Shown piece after piece: positions 8,670-17,884 of a stretch of DNA of 64,000 bases. The position numbers were made by a program, and so were the translations under genes. Below the pieces are notes generated by a model. That model did not search any database. It saw nothing but the letters and a program-made list of their open reading frames with translations, and was not told the DNA's origin. Numbering within the stretch: position 1 is the stretch's first letter; every line of letters starts with the position of its first letter. Source of the DNA: CAZJHD01 sp964545855 (lineage in GTDB: Bacteria > Planctomycetota > UBA1135 > JACQFD01). The stretch spans positions 124,001 to 188,000 of the forward strand of contig CAZJHD010000002.1 in the NCBI GenBank assembly GCA_964545855.1, read 5' to 3'.

Positions 8670-9640
8670 CGATTCGAGCCTTCGGGGTTGGAGGATTGGC
8701 GATACCAGTCGAGCGTGCGTGCGAGGCCTTCGCGGAATTCGACCGACGGCCGATAGCCGAGGATCTCGCGTGCGCGCGCGATGTCGGCGAGCGAATCGCG
8801 GATGTCGCCGGCGCGCGGCGGGCCGTGGCGGACCACGAGGGGCCGCCCGGCGATCTCGCCGAGCACCGCCACGAGCCGGTTCAAGGTGATGGAGGAGCCC
8901 GTCGCCACGTTGAGCACGCTCCCCCCGGGCACGTCGCGCTCGGCCGCGAGGAGGTTCCCCGCCACGACGTTGTCGATGAACGTGAAGTCGCGGGACTGCT
9001 CGCCGTCGCCGTGGATCGTCGCGGGGGATCCGGAGAGGACGGCGCGGCAGAAGAGCGCGATCACGCCGCTGTAGGGCGAGCCCGGGTCCTGACGCGGTCC
9101 GAAGACGTTGAAGTAGCGCAGCACGACCGTGGAGAGCCCGTAAACCCGCGCGAAGGAGCGACAGTAGAGCTCGCCCGTGAACTTCGTGACGCCGTAGGGC
9201 GAGATTGGATCGCCGGTCATGCCCTCGTGCTTGGGGAGCGTCGGCGACTCGCCGTAGGCCGACGACGAGCCCGCGTAGACGACCCGCCGCACGCCGGCGT
9301 CCTTCGCCGCGAGCAGGACGTGGAGCGTGCCGCGCACGTTCGAGTCGTCGCTCGTCACGGGGTCCTCGACGGAGCGCGCGACGGACGGCAGCGCGGCCTC
9401 GTGGAAGACGACGTCGACTCCGCGGCACGCCTCGCGGACCGTCGGCAAGTCGCGCAGGTCGCCCTCGACCAGCTCTCCCTTCGGCCCATCGGAGCCGTCC
9501 CCGAGGGCTGCAGAGAGGTTCGCGCGGTTCCCCGTCGAGAAATTGTCGAGGACGCGCACGTCATCGCCGCGCGTGCGCAGCGCGTGCGCGATGTGGGAGC
9601 CGATGAAGCCTGCGCCGCCCGTCACGAGGAATCGCGTCAT
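8666..9640 (-). CDS. NAD-dependent UDP-sugar 4-epimerase (WbpP/GalE-like SDR)
   Basis: Extended SDR, 324 residues. NAD loop GGAGFIGS at 8-15, catalytic Ser in SSSAYG (about 125-130), Tyr149-x3-Lys153 (YGVTK), then RYFNVFGPRQDP and RDFTFIDNV. The pattern HEAALPSVARS and RYFNVFGPRQDP is characteristic of UDP-GlcNAc/UDP-GalNAc 4-epimerases of the WbpP/TviC group (family knowledge); UDP-Glc/Gal activity is also possible. The ATG stands 14 bp after the preceding SDR gene, and the stop overlaps rmlA by 4 bp. Confidence 0.85.
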   Translation of the reverse strand: MTRFLVTGGAGFIGSHIAHALRTRGDDVRVLDNFSTGNRANLSAALGDGSDGPKGELVEGDLRDLPTVREACRGVDVVFHEAALPSVARSVEDPVTSDDSNVRGTLHVLLAAKDAGVRRVVYAGSSSAYGESPTLPKHEGMTGDPISPYGVTKFTGELYCRSFARVYGLSTVVLRYFNVFGPRQDPGSPYSGVIALFCRAVLSGSPATIHGDGEQSRDFTFIDNVVAGNLLAAERDVPGGSVLNVATGSSITLNRLVAVLGEIAGRPLVVRHGPPRAGDIRDSLADIARAREILGYRPSVEFREGLARTLDWYRQSSNPEGSNR

Positions 9641-9654
9641 GTGTGCGTTGGGTC

Positions 9655-10602
9655 CTACCGGCTCCGGCGCAGCCACTCCACGTAGCGCCGCACGCCTTCC
9701 TCGATCGGGGTGCTCGGCTCGTAGCCGAGACGCGCGCGCGCCTTCGTCACGTCCGCGTAGGTCACGGGGACGTCGCCGGGCTCCGGCGGAAGGCGCCGCA
9801 CGCGCGGCGTCTTCCCGAGCGTCTCTCCGAGGAGGGCGACGAGCGCCCCGAGCTCGATCGTCCTCGACTCGCCCAGGTTGTAGATCTCGAAGCCCGCGCA
9901 GCGGTCGAGCGCCCGCACGACTCCGTCGAGGATGTCGTCGATGTAGGTGTAGTCGCGGCGCGTCGAGCCGTCGCCGAAGACGGGGATCTCCTCGCCCCGC
10001 TCGATGAGCGCGGCGAACTTCGCGATCGCCATCTCCGGCCTCTGCCGCGGCCCGTAGACGGTGAAGAACCGAAGGCACGCCGTGGGGATGCCGTAGAGCG
10101 AGTGGAAGCACGAGGCGTAGAGCTCGCCCGCGCGCTTCGAGACGGCGTAGGGCGAGAGCATGCGGTCGAGCGGATCGGTCTCCGAGAAGGGCACCTTCTC
10201 GTTCGCGCCGTAGACCGACGACGACGATCCGAAGACGAATCGCGTCGCGGGACGCCGCCGCAGGGCCTCCAGGAGATGGAGCGTGCCGACGCAGTTCACC
10301 TGGTCGTAGAGCACCGGGTCCTTCACGCTGGGGCGGACACCCGCCATGGCCGCGAGGTGGACGACGGCGTCGAAGGGGCGCTTCCCGAAGCAGGCGTCGA
10401 CGGCGGCGCGCTCGCGCAGGTCGCCGCGCACGAGATCGAAGCCCTTGCGTCCGGCGAGGGACGCGACGTTGCGCTCCTTCACGGCCGGATCGTAGAAGTC
10501 GTTGAAGTTGTCGAAGACGACGACGCCATCGCCGCGGTCCAGCAGCCGGGCGACGAGCTGCGAGCCGATGAATCCGGCGCCTCCCGTGACGAGGACTTCC
10601 AA
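9655..10602 (-). CDS. UDP-glucuronate 4-epimerase-like SDR
   Basis: 315-residue extended SDR. GGAGFIGSQL, the DNFNDFYDPAVKERN motif (about 31-45) and HLAAMAGVRPSV are hallmarks of UDP-glucuronate 4-epimerases (GAE/CapI type); GSSSSVYG and Tyr152-x3-Lys156 (YAVSK) form the active site. A substrate with a C6 carboxylate fits the dehydrogenase encoded directly upstream, so it may epimerise UDP-GlcA or a UDP-HexNAcA. The start is TTG at 10602, immediately after the upstream TAG stop with no spacer, so reinitiation is likely. No better ATG or GTG keeps the Rossmann loop. Confidence 0.87.
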   Translation of the reverse strand: MEVLVTGGAGFIGSQLVARLLDRGDGVVVFDNFNDFYDPAVKERNVASLAGRKGFDLVRGDLRERAAVDACFGKRPFDAVVHLAAMAGVRPSVKDPVLYDQVNCVGTLHLLEALRRRPATRFVFGSSSSVYGANEKVPFSETDPLDRMLSPYAVSKRAGELYASCFHSLYGIPTACLRFFTVYGPRQRPEMAIAKFAALIERGEEIPVFGDGSTRRDYTYIDDILDGVVRALDRCAGFEIYNLGESRTIELGALVALLGETLGKTPRVRRLPPEPGDVPVTYADVTKARARLGYEPSTPIEEGVRRYVEWLRRSR

Positions 10603-11982
10603 CTACGCCCCCTCGCCGCCGGAGGGCGGCGGCGCGGCGCCCATGCGCCGAACGCGCGCCCGGCCCGTGAGGCCGGCCGTCGTGTTCCGGCAGTCGTAGA
10701 CGGCGCGCGCGTGCTCGAGCACGGCGCGGTAGTCGATGCCCGCGTGGTCCGTGACGATCGCGACGGCGTCGAAGCGCCCGAGGGTCGCCGCGTCGAGCTG
10801 CGGGACGCGCGGCACGTCGAGCCCCTCGGCCACGAACCGCTCCACGTGCGGGTCGTGGAAGGAGAGATCGGCGCCTCGCTCGTGGAGGAGCCGCGCCACG
10901 TCGATCGCGGGCGATTCGCGGACATCGCCCACGTTCTTCTTGTAGGCGACGCCCAGCAGCAGCACGCGCGAGCCGCGCACCGGCTTCTTCTCGTCGTTCA
11001 GGAGCTGCGCGATGCCCTGCGTGGCGTGCGCCGGCATCGACCGATTGATCTCGTCGGCGATGTCGATGAAGCGTGTCTTCACGTCCATCCCGCGCACGCG
11101 CCACGAGAGGTAGAGCGGGTCGATCGGGATGCAGTGGCCGCCGATGCCCGGACCGGGCGTGAACGGCATGAATCCGAAGGGCTTGGAGGCCGCCGCGCGC
11201 ACCACTTCCCAGACATCGAGCTTCAGGCGCTCGCAGAGGACGGCGATCTCGTTCACGAGACCGATGTTCACGGCGCGGAACGTGTTCTCCAGGAGCTTCG
11301 CCATCTCGGCGGCCTCCGGGCTCGTCACCTCGACCACCTCGTCGACGATGGCGCCGTAGAGGACCGCCGCCAGGCGCGTGCAGTCGGCCGTGAGACCGCC
11401 CACGACCTTCGGCGTGTTGCGGATGCCGTACTTCGCGTTGCCTGGATCGATGCGCTCCGGCGAGAACGCGAGAAAGGCGTTCTCCCCAGCGCGAAGACCC
11501 TTCGCGGCGAGGCGCGGCTCCACCACCTCCCGCGTCGTGCCTGGGTAGGTCGTGCTCTCGAGGACGACGAGCTGGCCCTCGCGCGCGAAGCGCGCCACTT
11601 CCTCCGTCGCACCGACGACGTAGGAGATGTCGGGGTCCCGGTTCTTGCGCAGCGGCGTCGGCACGCAGACGACGATGGCGTCGCTGCGGGCGCAGCCCGA
11701 GTACTCGGTCGCCGTCTCGAACTTGCCGGCCTTCACGATGGCCGCGACGCGCTCCGCCGCCACGTCGGGGATGTCCGACTCGCCGCGCCCGAGCAGCCCC
11801 GCGCGGCGTGCGTCGACGTCGATCCCGAGCACGGTGAAGCCCGCCTCGGCGAAGGCCGTCGCGAGCGGGAGCCCCACGTAGCCGAGGCCCACCACGGCGA
11901 CCCGCGCCGTGCGGCGCTCGAGCTTGTCGTGGAGGGCGGCCGCCGCGCCGGAGGGCGCGCGGGTCGGAGGCGAGGGGCTCAT
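10603..11982 (-). CDS. UDP-N-acetylglucosamine/UDP-hexose 6-dehydrogenase (WbpA-like)
   Basis: 459-residue NAD-dependent nucleotide-sugar 6-dehydrogenase, performing a two-step oxidation of C6 to the uronate. Rossmann motif VVGLGYVGLP at 30-39, central UDPG_MGDP domain with SPERIDPGN, and the catalytic Cys284 in GPGIGGHCIPIDP. That motif and LGVAYKKNVGDVRESP are typical of the WbpA/UDP-HexNAc group rather than of classical Ugd. The first ~25 residues are disordered. The stop codon directly abuts the epimerase TTG, and the ATG overlaps the glmS stop (ATGA), so synthesis is coupled to its amino-sugar precursor supply. Confidence 0.9.
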   Translation of the reverse strand: MSPSPPTRAPSGAAAALHDKLERRTARVAVVGLGYVGLPLATAFAEAGFTVLGIDVDARRAGLLGRGESDIPDVAAERVAAIVKAGKFETATEYSGCARSDAIVVCVPTPLRKNRDPDISYVVGATEEVARFAREGQLVVLESTTYPGTTREVVEPRLAAKGLRAGENAFLAFSPERIDPGNAKYGIRNTPKVVGGLTADCTRLAAVLYGAIVDEVVEVTSPEAAEMAKLLENTFRAVNIGLVNEIAVLCERLKLDVWEVVRAAASKPFGFMPFTPGPGIGGHCIPIDPLYLSWRVRGMDVKTRFIDIADEINRSMPAHATQGIAQLLNDEKKPVRGSRVLLLGVAYKKNVGDVRESPAIDVARLLHERGADLSFHDPHVERFVAEGLDVPRVPQLDAATLGRFDAVAIVTDHAGIDYRAVLEHARAVYDCRNTTAGLTGRARVRRMGAAPPPSGGEGA

Positions 11983-13892
11983 TCGACGGTCACGCTCTTG
12001 GCGAGGTTGCGCGGGTTGTCCGGCGAGAGGCCGCGGAGTACGGCGATCTCGTAGGCGAGCCGCTGCAGGGGGATCACGTTCACGATGGGCGCGAGCTCGT
12101 CGGTCGTCTCGGGCACCTCGATCACCTCGTCGGCGAGGCGCGCCGCGTCGGCGTCGCCTGGATTCGCCACGACGATGATGCGCCCGCCGCGCGCCTTCAC
12201 CTGCTCCAGCTGATTCAAGGTCTTGTCCCGGTCGCGCCCGCGAGTCGCGACGACGACCACGGGAAGCGTGGCGTCGATGAGCGCGATGGGCCCGTGCTTC
12301 ATCTCCCCCGCCGGATAGCCCTCGGCGTGGATGTAGGAGATCTCCTTCAGCTTGAGCGCGCCCTCGAGCGCGATGGGGAAGTTGAGGCCTCGCCCGAGGA
12401 ACAGGAAGTCGCGGGCGTCGCGGAACCTCCGGGCGATCTCACGGATCCGCTCCCTGGCCGTGTCGCTGAAGAGAGCATCGAGACGCGGGCGCAGCATGCG
12501 GATCGCGGCGATCGCCTCGCGGCCCTGCTCGACGGACAGCGCTCCGCGCGCGCGGCCGATCCGCACGGCGAGCAGGTAGAGCGCCACGAGCTGGCAGGTG
12601 AACGCCTTCGTCGAGGCGACGCCGATCTCCGGGCCCGCGTGCGTGTAGACCGTCGCGTCGCTCGCGCGCGGGATCGAGGACCCGCGGACGTTGCAGATCC
12701 CGATGACGGTCGCGCCGCGCAGCTTTGCCTCGGCGAGCGCCTTCAGCGTGTCCATCGTCTCGCCGCTCTGGCTGATCCCGATCGCGAGCGCGTCGTCGCT
12801 GCGGAGCGGCGTCCGGTAGCGGAACTCGCTCGCGTAGTCGCACTCCGTGGGCACTCCCGCCAGGTGCTCGAAGTAGAACTTGCCGACGAGGCCCGCGTGG
12901 AGGCTCGTGCCGCAGGCCACCACCTGGATGCGCCGCACGGCGCGGATCGCGTCGTCGTCGAGGGGGAAGTCCTCGAAGTCGACGTCACCGCGCTCGTCGT
13001 CGAGGCGATCGAAGGCCGTCTGCGCGATCGCGTCGGGCTGCTCCTCGATCTCCTTCAGCATGTAGTGCGGGTAGCCCCGACGGTCGGCGGCCGCGGCGTC
13101 CCAGCTGATCTCCAGGGGCTCCATGGCGACGGGCCGTCCCTCGAGCGTCCGGACGGTGACGCTCTGCGCCGTGAGCGTCGCCACCTCGCCGTCGCGCAGG
13201 TAGTAGACGCGGCGCGTGTGCGCGAGGAGCGCGGGGATGTCCGAGGCGACGAAGCTCGCCGGCAGGCCGCGGCTGTCGGGACCGATGCCGACGACCACGG
13301 GCGAGTCCTGGCGCGCGACGACGATTCGATCGGGATACCGGCGGTGCAGCGCGACGATCGCGTAGGTGCCGCGCGCGTCCCGCATCGTGGCGCGGACGGC
13401 TCTCTCGAAGGGCGTCTCGTCGTCGCCATTGCGGCCCGCCGCCCCTCCGGCGCCGGGCGCCTCCTCCGCCTGGAGACGTGCCTCGATGGCGTGGGCCAGC
13501 ACCTCGCTGTCCGTCGCGGATCGGAAGCGGTGTCCCTTGGCGAGGAGGTCGCGCTTCAGATCGAGGTAGTTCTCGATGATCCCGTTGTGCACGAGCACGA
13601 GATCCTCGGTGGAGTCGGTGTGCGGGTGCGCGTTCTCCTCGGTGACGCCGCCATGCGTCGCCCAGCGCGTGTGGCCGACGCCGATCGTCGCCGGGCCGCC
13701 GAAGCCCTCGTGCTCGAGGGCGCTCCGCAGCACCTCGAGCTTCCCCACGCGGCGGCGCTTCTCGACGCCGCGCTCCGTGAAGACCGCGACGCCCGCCGAG
13801 TCGTAGCCGCGGTACTCCAGAAGGGCGAGCCCCGTCAGGATCGCCGGAGTGACGTCGCCCTCGCGGGTCACGGCGCCGAAGATTCCACACAT
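11979..13892 (-). CDS. glmS: Glutamine-fructose-6-phosphate aminotransferase (isomerising)
   Basis: 637 residues; makes glucosamine-6-phosphate from fructose-6-phosphate and glutamine, the first step to UDP-GlcNAc. N-terminal class II glutaminase with Cys2 (MCGIFGAV), YRGYDSAG, HTRWATHGGVTEENAHPH and HNGIIENY; two SIS domains follow (VACGTSLHAG; SQSGETMDTL; FLGRGLNFPIALEGALKLKE). The C-terminus KSVTVE matches the conserved tail, so the frame is complete. It is slightly longer than E. coli GlmS owing to an Ala/Gly-rich insertion in the glutaminase domain (about 144-156). No glmS ribozyme was looked for structurally; the gene sits only 10 bp after the UDP-xylose synthase gene, leaving little leader. 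Confidence 0.97.
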   Translation of the reverse strand: MCGIFGAVTREGDVTPAILTGLALLEYRGYDSAGVAVFTERGVEKRRRVGKLEVLRSALEHEGFGGPATIGVGHTRWATHGGVTEENAHPHTDSTEDLVLVHNGIIENYLDLKRDLLAKGHRFRSATDSEVLAHAIEARLQAEEAPGAGGAAGRNGDDETPFERAVRATMRDARGTYAIVALHRRYPDRIVVARQDSPVVVGIGPDSRGLPASFVASDIPALLAHTRRVYYLRDGEVATLTAQSVTVRTLEGRPVAMEPLEISWDAAAADRRGYPHYMLKEIEEQPDAIAQTAFDRLDDERGDVDFEDFPLDDDAIRAVRRIQVVACGTSLHAGLVGKFYFEHLAGVPTECDYASEFRYRTPLRSDDALAIGISQSGETMDTLKALAEAKLRGATVIGICNVRGSSIPRASDATVYTHAGPEIGVASTKAFTCQLVALYLLAVRIGRARGALSVEQGREAIAAIRMLRPRLDALFSDTARERIREIARRFRDARDFLFLGRGLNFPIALEGALKLKEISYIHAEGYPAGEMKHGPIALIDATLPVVVVATRGRDRDKTLNQLEQVKARGGRIIVVANPGDADAARLADEVIEVPETTDELAPIVNVIPLQRLAYEIAVLRGLSPDNPRNLAKSVTVE

Positions 13893-13902
13893 GCCCGCGG
13901 CC

Positions 13903-14853
13903 TCAGCCGACGACCCGATCCGCCACGCGCGGCCGGAACGACTCGATCGTCTTCTCGAGGCCCTCGGCGAGATCGACGCGGGGCTCCCAGCCGAGCAGCG
14001 TCTTCGCCCGCGTGATGTCCGGGCGCCGCTGCTTGGGATCGTCCTGGGGGAGCGGGCGGAAGACGATCTTCGACTTCGAGCCCGTGCGCCGGATGATCTC
14101 GCGCGCGAAGGTGGCGATGGAGAGCTCCGTCGGGTTGCCGATGTTCACCGGCTCCGCCACGTCGGACTCCAGCAGACGAATGATCCCGTCGACGAGGTCG
14201 CTCACGTAGCAGAAGGAGCGCGTCTGGGATCCGTCGCCGAAGACCGTCACATCCTCGCCCTGGAGCGCCTGCGTGAGGAACATCGGGAGGGCGCGGCCGT
14301 CGCGCAGCCGCATGCGCGGCCCGTAGGTGTTGAAGATCCGGACGATCCGCGTCGCGACGCGGTGGGAACGCCGATAGGCCATCGTCATGGCCTCCGCGAA
14401 GCGCTTCGCCTCGTCGTACACGCCGCGCGGCCCGATGGGATTCACGTTGCCCCAGTAGTCCTCCGTCTGCGGGTGGACGAGCGGGTCGCCGTAGATCTCC
14501 GACGTCGACGCGAGCAGGTAGCGCGCCTTCTTCTCCTTCGCGAGACCGAGCGTCTTGTGCGTTCCGAGGGAGCCGACCTTCAGCGTCTGGATCGGGTGCT
14601 CCAGGTAGTCGATGGGGCTCGCCGGCGACGCGAAGTGCAGGATCGCGTCGAGCGGGCCGGCGACGTGCACGTGATTCGTCACGTCGTACTTCACGAAGGT
14701 GAAGCCCTCCTGCCCGAAGAGGTGCTCGATGTTGCGCACGTCTCCCGTCAGGAGGTTGTCCATCGCGATCACCTCGTAGCCACGGGCCAGGAGGGTCTCG
14801 CAGAGATGGGAGCCGAGGAATCCGGCGCCCCCGGTCACGAGTGCGCGGGTCAT
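13903..14853 (-). CDS. uxs: UDP-glucuronate decarboxylase (UDP-xylose synthase)
   Basis: SDR of 316 residues that converts UDP-glucuronate to UDP-xylose. GGAGFLGSHL at 8-17, HFASPASPIDY at 73-83 (a UXS signature), TSEIYGDP with Thr117-Ser118-Glu119, Tyr146-x3-Lys150 (YDEAK), RIFNTYGPRM and GDGSQTRSFCYV are all conserved in UXS. It supplies a pentose donor from the UDP-GlcA pool. The ATG overlaps the lipoprotein stop by 4 bp. Confidence 0.93.
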   Translation of the reverse strand: MTRALVTGGAGFLGSHLCETLLARGYEVIAMDNLLTGDVRNIEHLFGQEGFTFVKYDVTNHVHVAGPLDAILHFASPASPIDYLEHPIQTLKVGSLGTHKTLGLAKEKKARYLLASTSEIYGDPLVHPQTEDYWGNVNPIGPRGVYDEAKRFAEAMTMAYRRSHRVATRIVRIFNTYGPRMRLRDGRALPMFLTQALQGEDVTVFGDGSQTRSFCYVSDLVDGIIRLLESDVAEPVNIGNPTELSIATFAREIIRRTGSKSKIVFRPLPQDDPKQRRPDITRAKTLLGWEPRVDLAEGLEKTIESFRPRVADRVVG

Positions 14854-15803
14854 GGGCGGGTCGAACCGTTCGGCGTCGTACGCCGATCCTGCAGCGGGAG
14901 GAACTGCACCGAGGAGGTCGCCAGCGACGCCTCGCCGATCCGAATGGGGCTCCCCGTCGCCGACGGGTCGGACGTGAGCGTGAACCCCGAGCCGTCGGCG
15001 GCCGGCTCGACGAGCGCGCCGGAGAGCGGCAGCCCCGAGACGACGGCGCCGGCGCCAGGACCGACGAGGTCTTCCTCTCCGGGCGCCGGACGGTTGCGCA
15101 GCACCGGGACGTCGACCGACTCGGAGGGACGCAGCCACTGGGTGAAGGACGCCATCCGGAGCTCGACGGGCGACTTTCCGTCGTTGTGCACGCGGTAGAA
15201 GCGATCACGGACGAGCTCGACCTTCACGCGCGCGAGCGGGCCGCCGATCACGAGGGCCCCTCCGGGGAGCTCCAGCGGACCGAGCGTCGGCTCGAAGGAG
15301 AGCATGAGCTCCAGCACCGTGAGCCGCTCGCAGCGCAGCCGCGGCTCCCCCTTCGCCGGATCGCCGACGCGCACGAGCGCCGTGCGGTGGAGGAGGACCA
15401 CCGACTCGTCGGAGTAGGCCACGCGCGCTGAGCCGTTGGTGCCCGTGAGCACGACGCCGGCCGGTCCCGTCTGCATCCAGGGGCGCCAGTACTCGAGCGT
15501 GCGCGCTCCCCGTTCCCCGCCGGGCCTCACCTGGACGCGGCCCGAGATGCGCGACACCTCGACGACGTTGGTCTCGTCGATCGGCGGCACGGCCTTCTCG
15601 ATCCCGGAGATGCCCGTCGGATCGGGTCCCGGGTCGGTGCTGCCGGCGTACAGACCGCTGCGGCTGACGACGAGGAGCGACGTCTCCTGCCCCCAGCGTT
15701 CGCTCGTGAGACATCCGGGCAAGGCCGGGCAGAGCACGAGCGCGAGGACGGCGAGCCGAGCCGGTGCCGAGACCGGCAGGATGCGGGAGCGTGGGGAGGC
15801 CAT
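14850..15803 (-). CDS. FecR-like lipoprotein of unknown function
   Basis: 317 residues from the ATG at 15803. The leader (MASPRSRILPVSAPARLA then a hydrophobic core) ends in the lipobox PALPGC, so the product is an exported lipoprotein. Residues about 75-140 (EVSRISGRVQVRPGG ... SARVAYSDESVVLLHRTALVRVG) resemble a FecR-type beta domain. The remainder is beta-rich with no recognised catalytic motif. It is the first gene of the large minus-strand sugar operon and is translationally coupled to uxs, which suggests a role near the envelope polysaccharide. An upstream ATG at 15890 would bury the signal peptide and is rejected. Function unknown. Confidence 0.72.
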   Translation of the reverse strand: MASPRSRILPVSAPARLAVLALVLCPALPGCLTSERWGQETSLLVVSRSGLYAGSTDPGPDPTGISGIEKAVPPIDETNVVEVSRISGRVQVRPGGERGARTLEYWRPWMQTGPAGVVLTGTNGSARVAYSDESVVLLHRTALVRVGDPAKGEPRLRCERLTVLELMLSFEPTLGPLELPGGALVIGGPLARVKVELVRDRFYRVHNDGKSPVELRMASFTQWLRPSESVDVPVLRNRPAPGEEDLVGPGAGAVVSGLPLSGALVEPAADGSGFTLTSDPSATGSPIRIGEASLATSSVQFLPLQDRRTTPNGSTRP

Positions 15804-15945
15804 GGAGGACGCCCGAAGTCGGGGTTTCGGGCGAAACAACCTATCGAAATCGGAGGGCCCATACATGAACCGCCCCCCCGGGCGGCCCACGGCCGTCTCG
15901 GGCGCAGCGACGTTCCAGCGCTCCCACCGCCTCCCGTCGCGGCTC

Positions 15946-17295
15946 CTACCGAGTCCCGCTGAAGTAGCGCTCGACGAAGCTCGTGTCGATGTCGCCCGAG
16001 AGGAAGTTCGCGTGCTCGAAGACCTGCCGGTGGAACGGCACCGTCGTCTTGATCCCCTCCACGACGAACTCGCCGAGCGCGCGGCGCATGGTCGCGATCG
16101 CTTCTCGCCGGGTGGGACGATGGACCAGCAGCTTCGCCACCAGCGAGTCGTAGTTCGGCGGGATCTCCGAGCCGGCGGCGACGTGTGTGTCGAGCCGGAC
16201 GCCGGGGCCTCCGGGCGCGAGCCAGGTGGTGACGCGACCGGGCGTCGGACGGAATCCAGCCGCCGGATCCTCGGCGTTGATCCGGCACTCGATCGCGCAT
16301 CCGCGGAGCACCACGTCCTCCTGCCGGTAGCGGAGCCTCTCTCCCGCCGCGATGCGGATCTGCTCCTGGACGATGTCGATCCCGGTCACGAGCTCCGTGA
16401 CGGGATGCTCGACCTGCACGCGCGCATTCACCTCGATGAAGTAGAAGTTCCCGTTGCGATCGACGAGGAACTCGACGGTGCCGGCATTCTGGTAGCTCGC
16501 CTGCCGCACGACGGCGAGCGCCGCGTCACCCATCTTCTTGCGCAGCTCCGGCGTGAGGACCGGAGACGGCGACTCCTCCACCAGCTTCTGGTGCCGGCGC
16601 TGCAGCGAGCAATCGCGCTCGCCGAGATGGATCAGATTGCCCTCGCGGTCTCCGAGCACCTGCACTTCCACGTGGCGCGGCCTCTCCACGTACTTCTCGA
16701 GATAGATGCCGGCGTTCTTGAAGGCCGCCTCCGCCTCGGCGCGCGCCTGGTGGAAGCCGTTCACGAGGGAGACGTCGTTGTGCGCCACGCGCATCCCTCG
16801 GCCGCCGCCTCCCGCGACGGCCTTCAGGATGACGGGGAAGCCGATCTCGTGCGCGAGCCGGAGGGCCTCGTCCTCGGACTGGAGGAGTCCGTCGCTCCCG
16901 GGGACCGTCGCCACGTTCGCGAGGCGGGCCATCTCGCGCGCCTTCTGCTTGTCGCCGAAGGCCGCGATGGCAACCGGCAGGGGCCCGATGAACTTGATGT
17001 TGCAGTCCTGGCAGACCTCCGCGAAGTGGGCGTTCTCCGAGAGGAACCCGTAGCCGGGGTGGATCGCCTCCACGTCGGCGATCTCCGCCGCCGCGATGAT
17101 CGCCGGAATGTCGAGGTAGCTCTTCGCCGAGGTGGCGGGCCCGATGCAGATCGTGTCGTCGGCGAGACGTAGGTACTGGGCGTTGCGGTCCGCCTCCGAG
17201 TAGACGAGGACCGTCTCCACGCCGAGCTCCCGGCAGGCGCGCATGACGCGCACCGCGATCTCGCCGCGATTCGCGATCAGAATTCGTCGGAACAC
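15946..17295 (-). CDS. accC: Acetyl-CoA carboxylase, biotin carboxylase subunit
   Basis: 449-residue ATP-grasp enzyme that carboxylates biotin on AccB using bicarbonate and ATP, for malonyl-CoA synthesis. The GTG start gives MFRRILIANRGEIAVRV, the canonical N-terminus. The glycine-rich ATP loop VAGGGGRGMRV, ERDCSLQRRHQKLVEESP, EVNARVQVEHPVTE and GCAIECRINAEDP are all intact. The length is standard. It lies 14 bp after accB, forming a typical accBC pair. Confidence 0.97.
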   Translation of the reverse strand: MFRRILIANRGEIAVRVMRACRELGVETVLVYSEADRNAQYLRLADDTICIGPATSAKSYLDIPAIIAAAEIADVEAIHPGYGFLSENAHFAEVCQDCNIKFIGPLPVAIAAFGDKQKAREMARLANVATVPGSDGLLQSEDEALRLAHEIGFPVILKAVAGGGGRGMRVAHNDVSLVNGFHQARAEAEAAFKNAGIYLEKYVERPRHVEVQVLGDREGNLIHLGERDCSLQRRHQKLVEESPSPVLTPELRKKMGDAALAVVRQASYQNAGTVEFLVDRNGNFYFIEVNARVQVEHPVTELVTGIDIVQEQIRIAAGERLRYRQEDVVLRGCAIECRINAEDPAAGFRPTPGRVTTWLAPGGPGVRLDTHVAAGSEIPPNYDSLVAKLLVHRPTRREAIATMRRALGEFVVEGIKTTVPFHRQVFEHANFLSGDIDTSFVERYFSGTR

Positions 17296-17309
17296 GTTCG
17301 ATCCGCCCC

Positions 17310-17831
17310 CTACTTCGAAGGACGGACGAGGAAGAGCGGCTGCCCGAACTCCACGGCGTCGCCGTTCTTCACGAGCGTCTCCACGATCTCGCCCGACATC
17401 TCCGCGCGGATCTCGTTCATCACCTTCATCGCCTCGATGATGCAGATGACCGTCTCGGGACCGACCACGGAGCCGCGGCTGACGAAGGGCTCCTTGTCGG
17501 GAGACGACGAGATGTAGAAGGTCCCCACGATCGGGCTCTTCAGCTCCTGGAGATCCGCCTCACGCGCTCCGACGGGCGCCGTCTCGGAGGCGCGGCCGGC
17601 CTCCGTGACGCTGGCCGCCGGCGCGGCCGCGGGCGGCGCTCCGGGCATCGCGATCGGCATCGGCCAGGTCACATTGGGCCCGCTCGTTTGCGCTTCGCGA
17701 CGCCGCAGGCGCACGTGCCCTTCGGCGGAGAGCTCGAGCTCCACCAGGTCGTTCTGGTTCATGAGCGCGATGAGCTTCTTCAGGCGTGCCACCTCGGCCT
17801 GGGCTCGCTTCGGGGCGTCGTCTTTCTTCAT
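17310..17831 (-). CDS. accB: Biotin carboxyl carrier protein of acetyl-CoA carboxylase
   Basis: 173 residues. The C-terminal biotinyl domain carries the EAMKVMNE motif with the biotin-acceptor Lys136, flanked by IVGTFYISSSPDKEPFV and the KNGDAVEFGQPLFLV return strand. A Pro/Ala-rich linker (about 60-90) joins it to an N-terminal helical segment. The ATG gives MKKDDAPKRAQ. Directly upstream of accC, 53 bp downstream of asd. Confidence 0.96.
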   Translation of the reverse strand: MKKDDAPKRAQAEVARLKKLIALMNQNDLVELELSAEGHVRLRRREAQTSGPNVTWPMPIAMPGAPPAAAPAASVTEAGRASETAPVGAREADLQELKSPIVGTFYISSSPDKEPFVSRGSVVGPETVICIIEAMKVMNEIRAEMSGEIVETLVKNGDAVEFGQPLFLVRPSK

Positions 17832-17884
17832 GTTCGAGGGAGGGGTGACGAGTCGATTCGTGGAATGCGCGTGCGCCCGGACGT

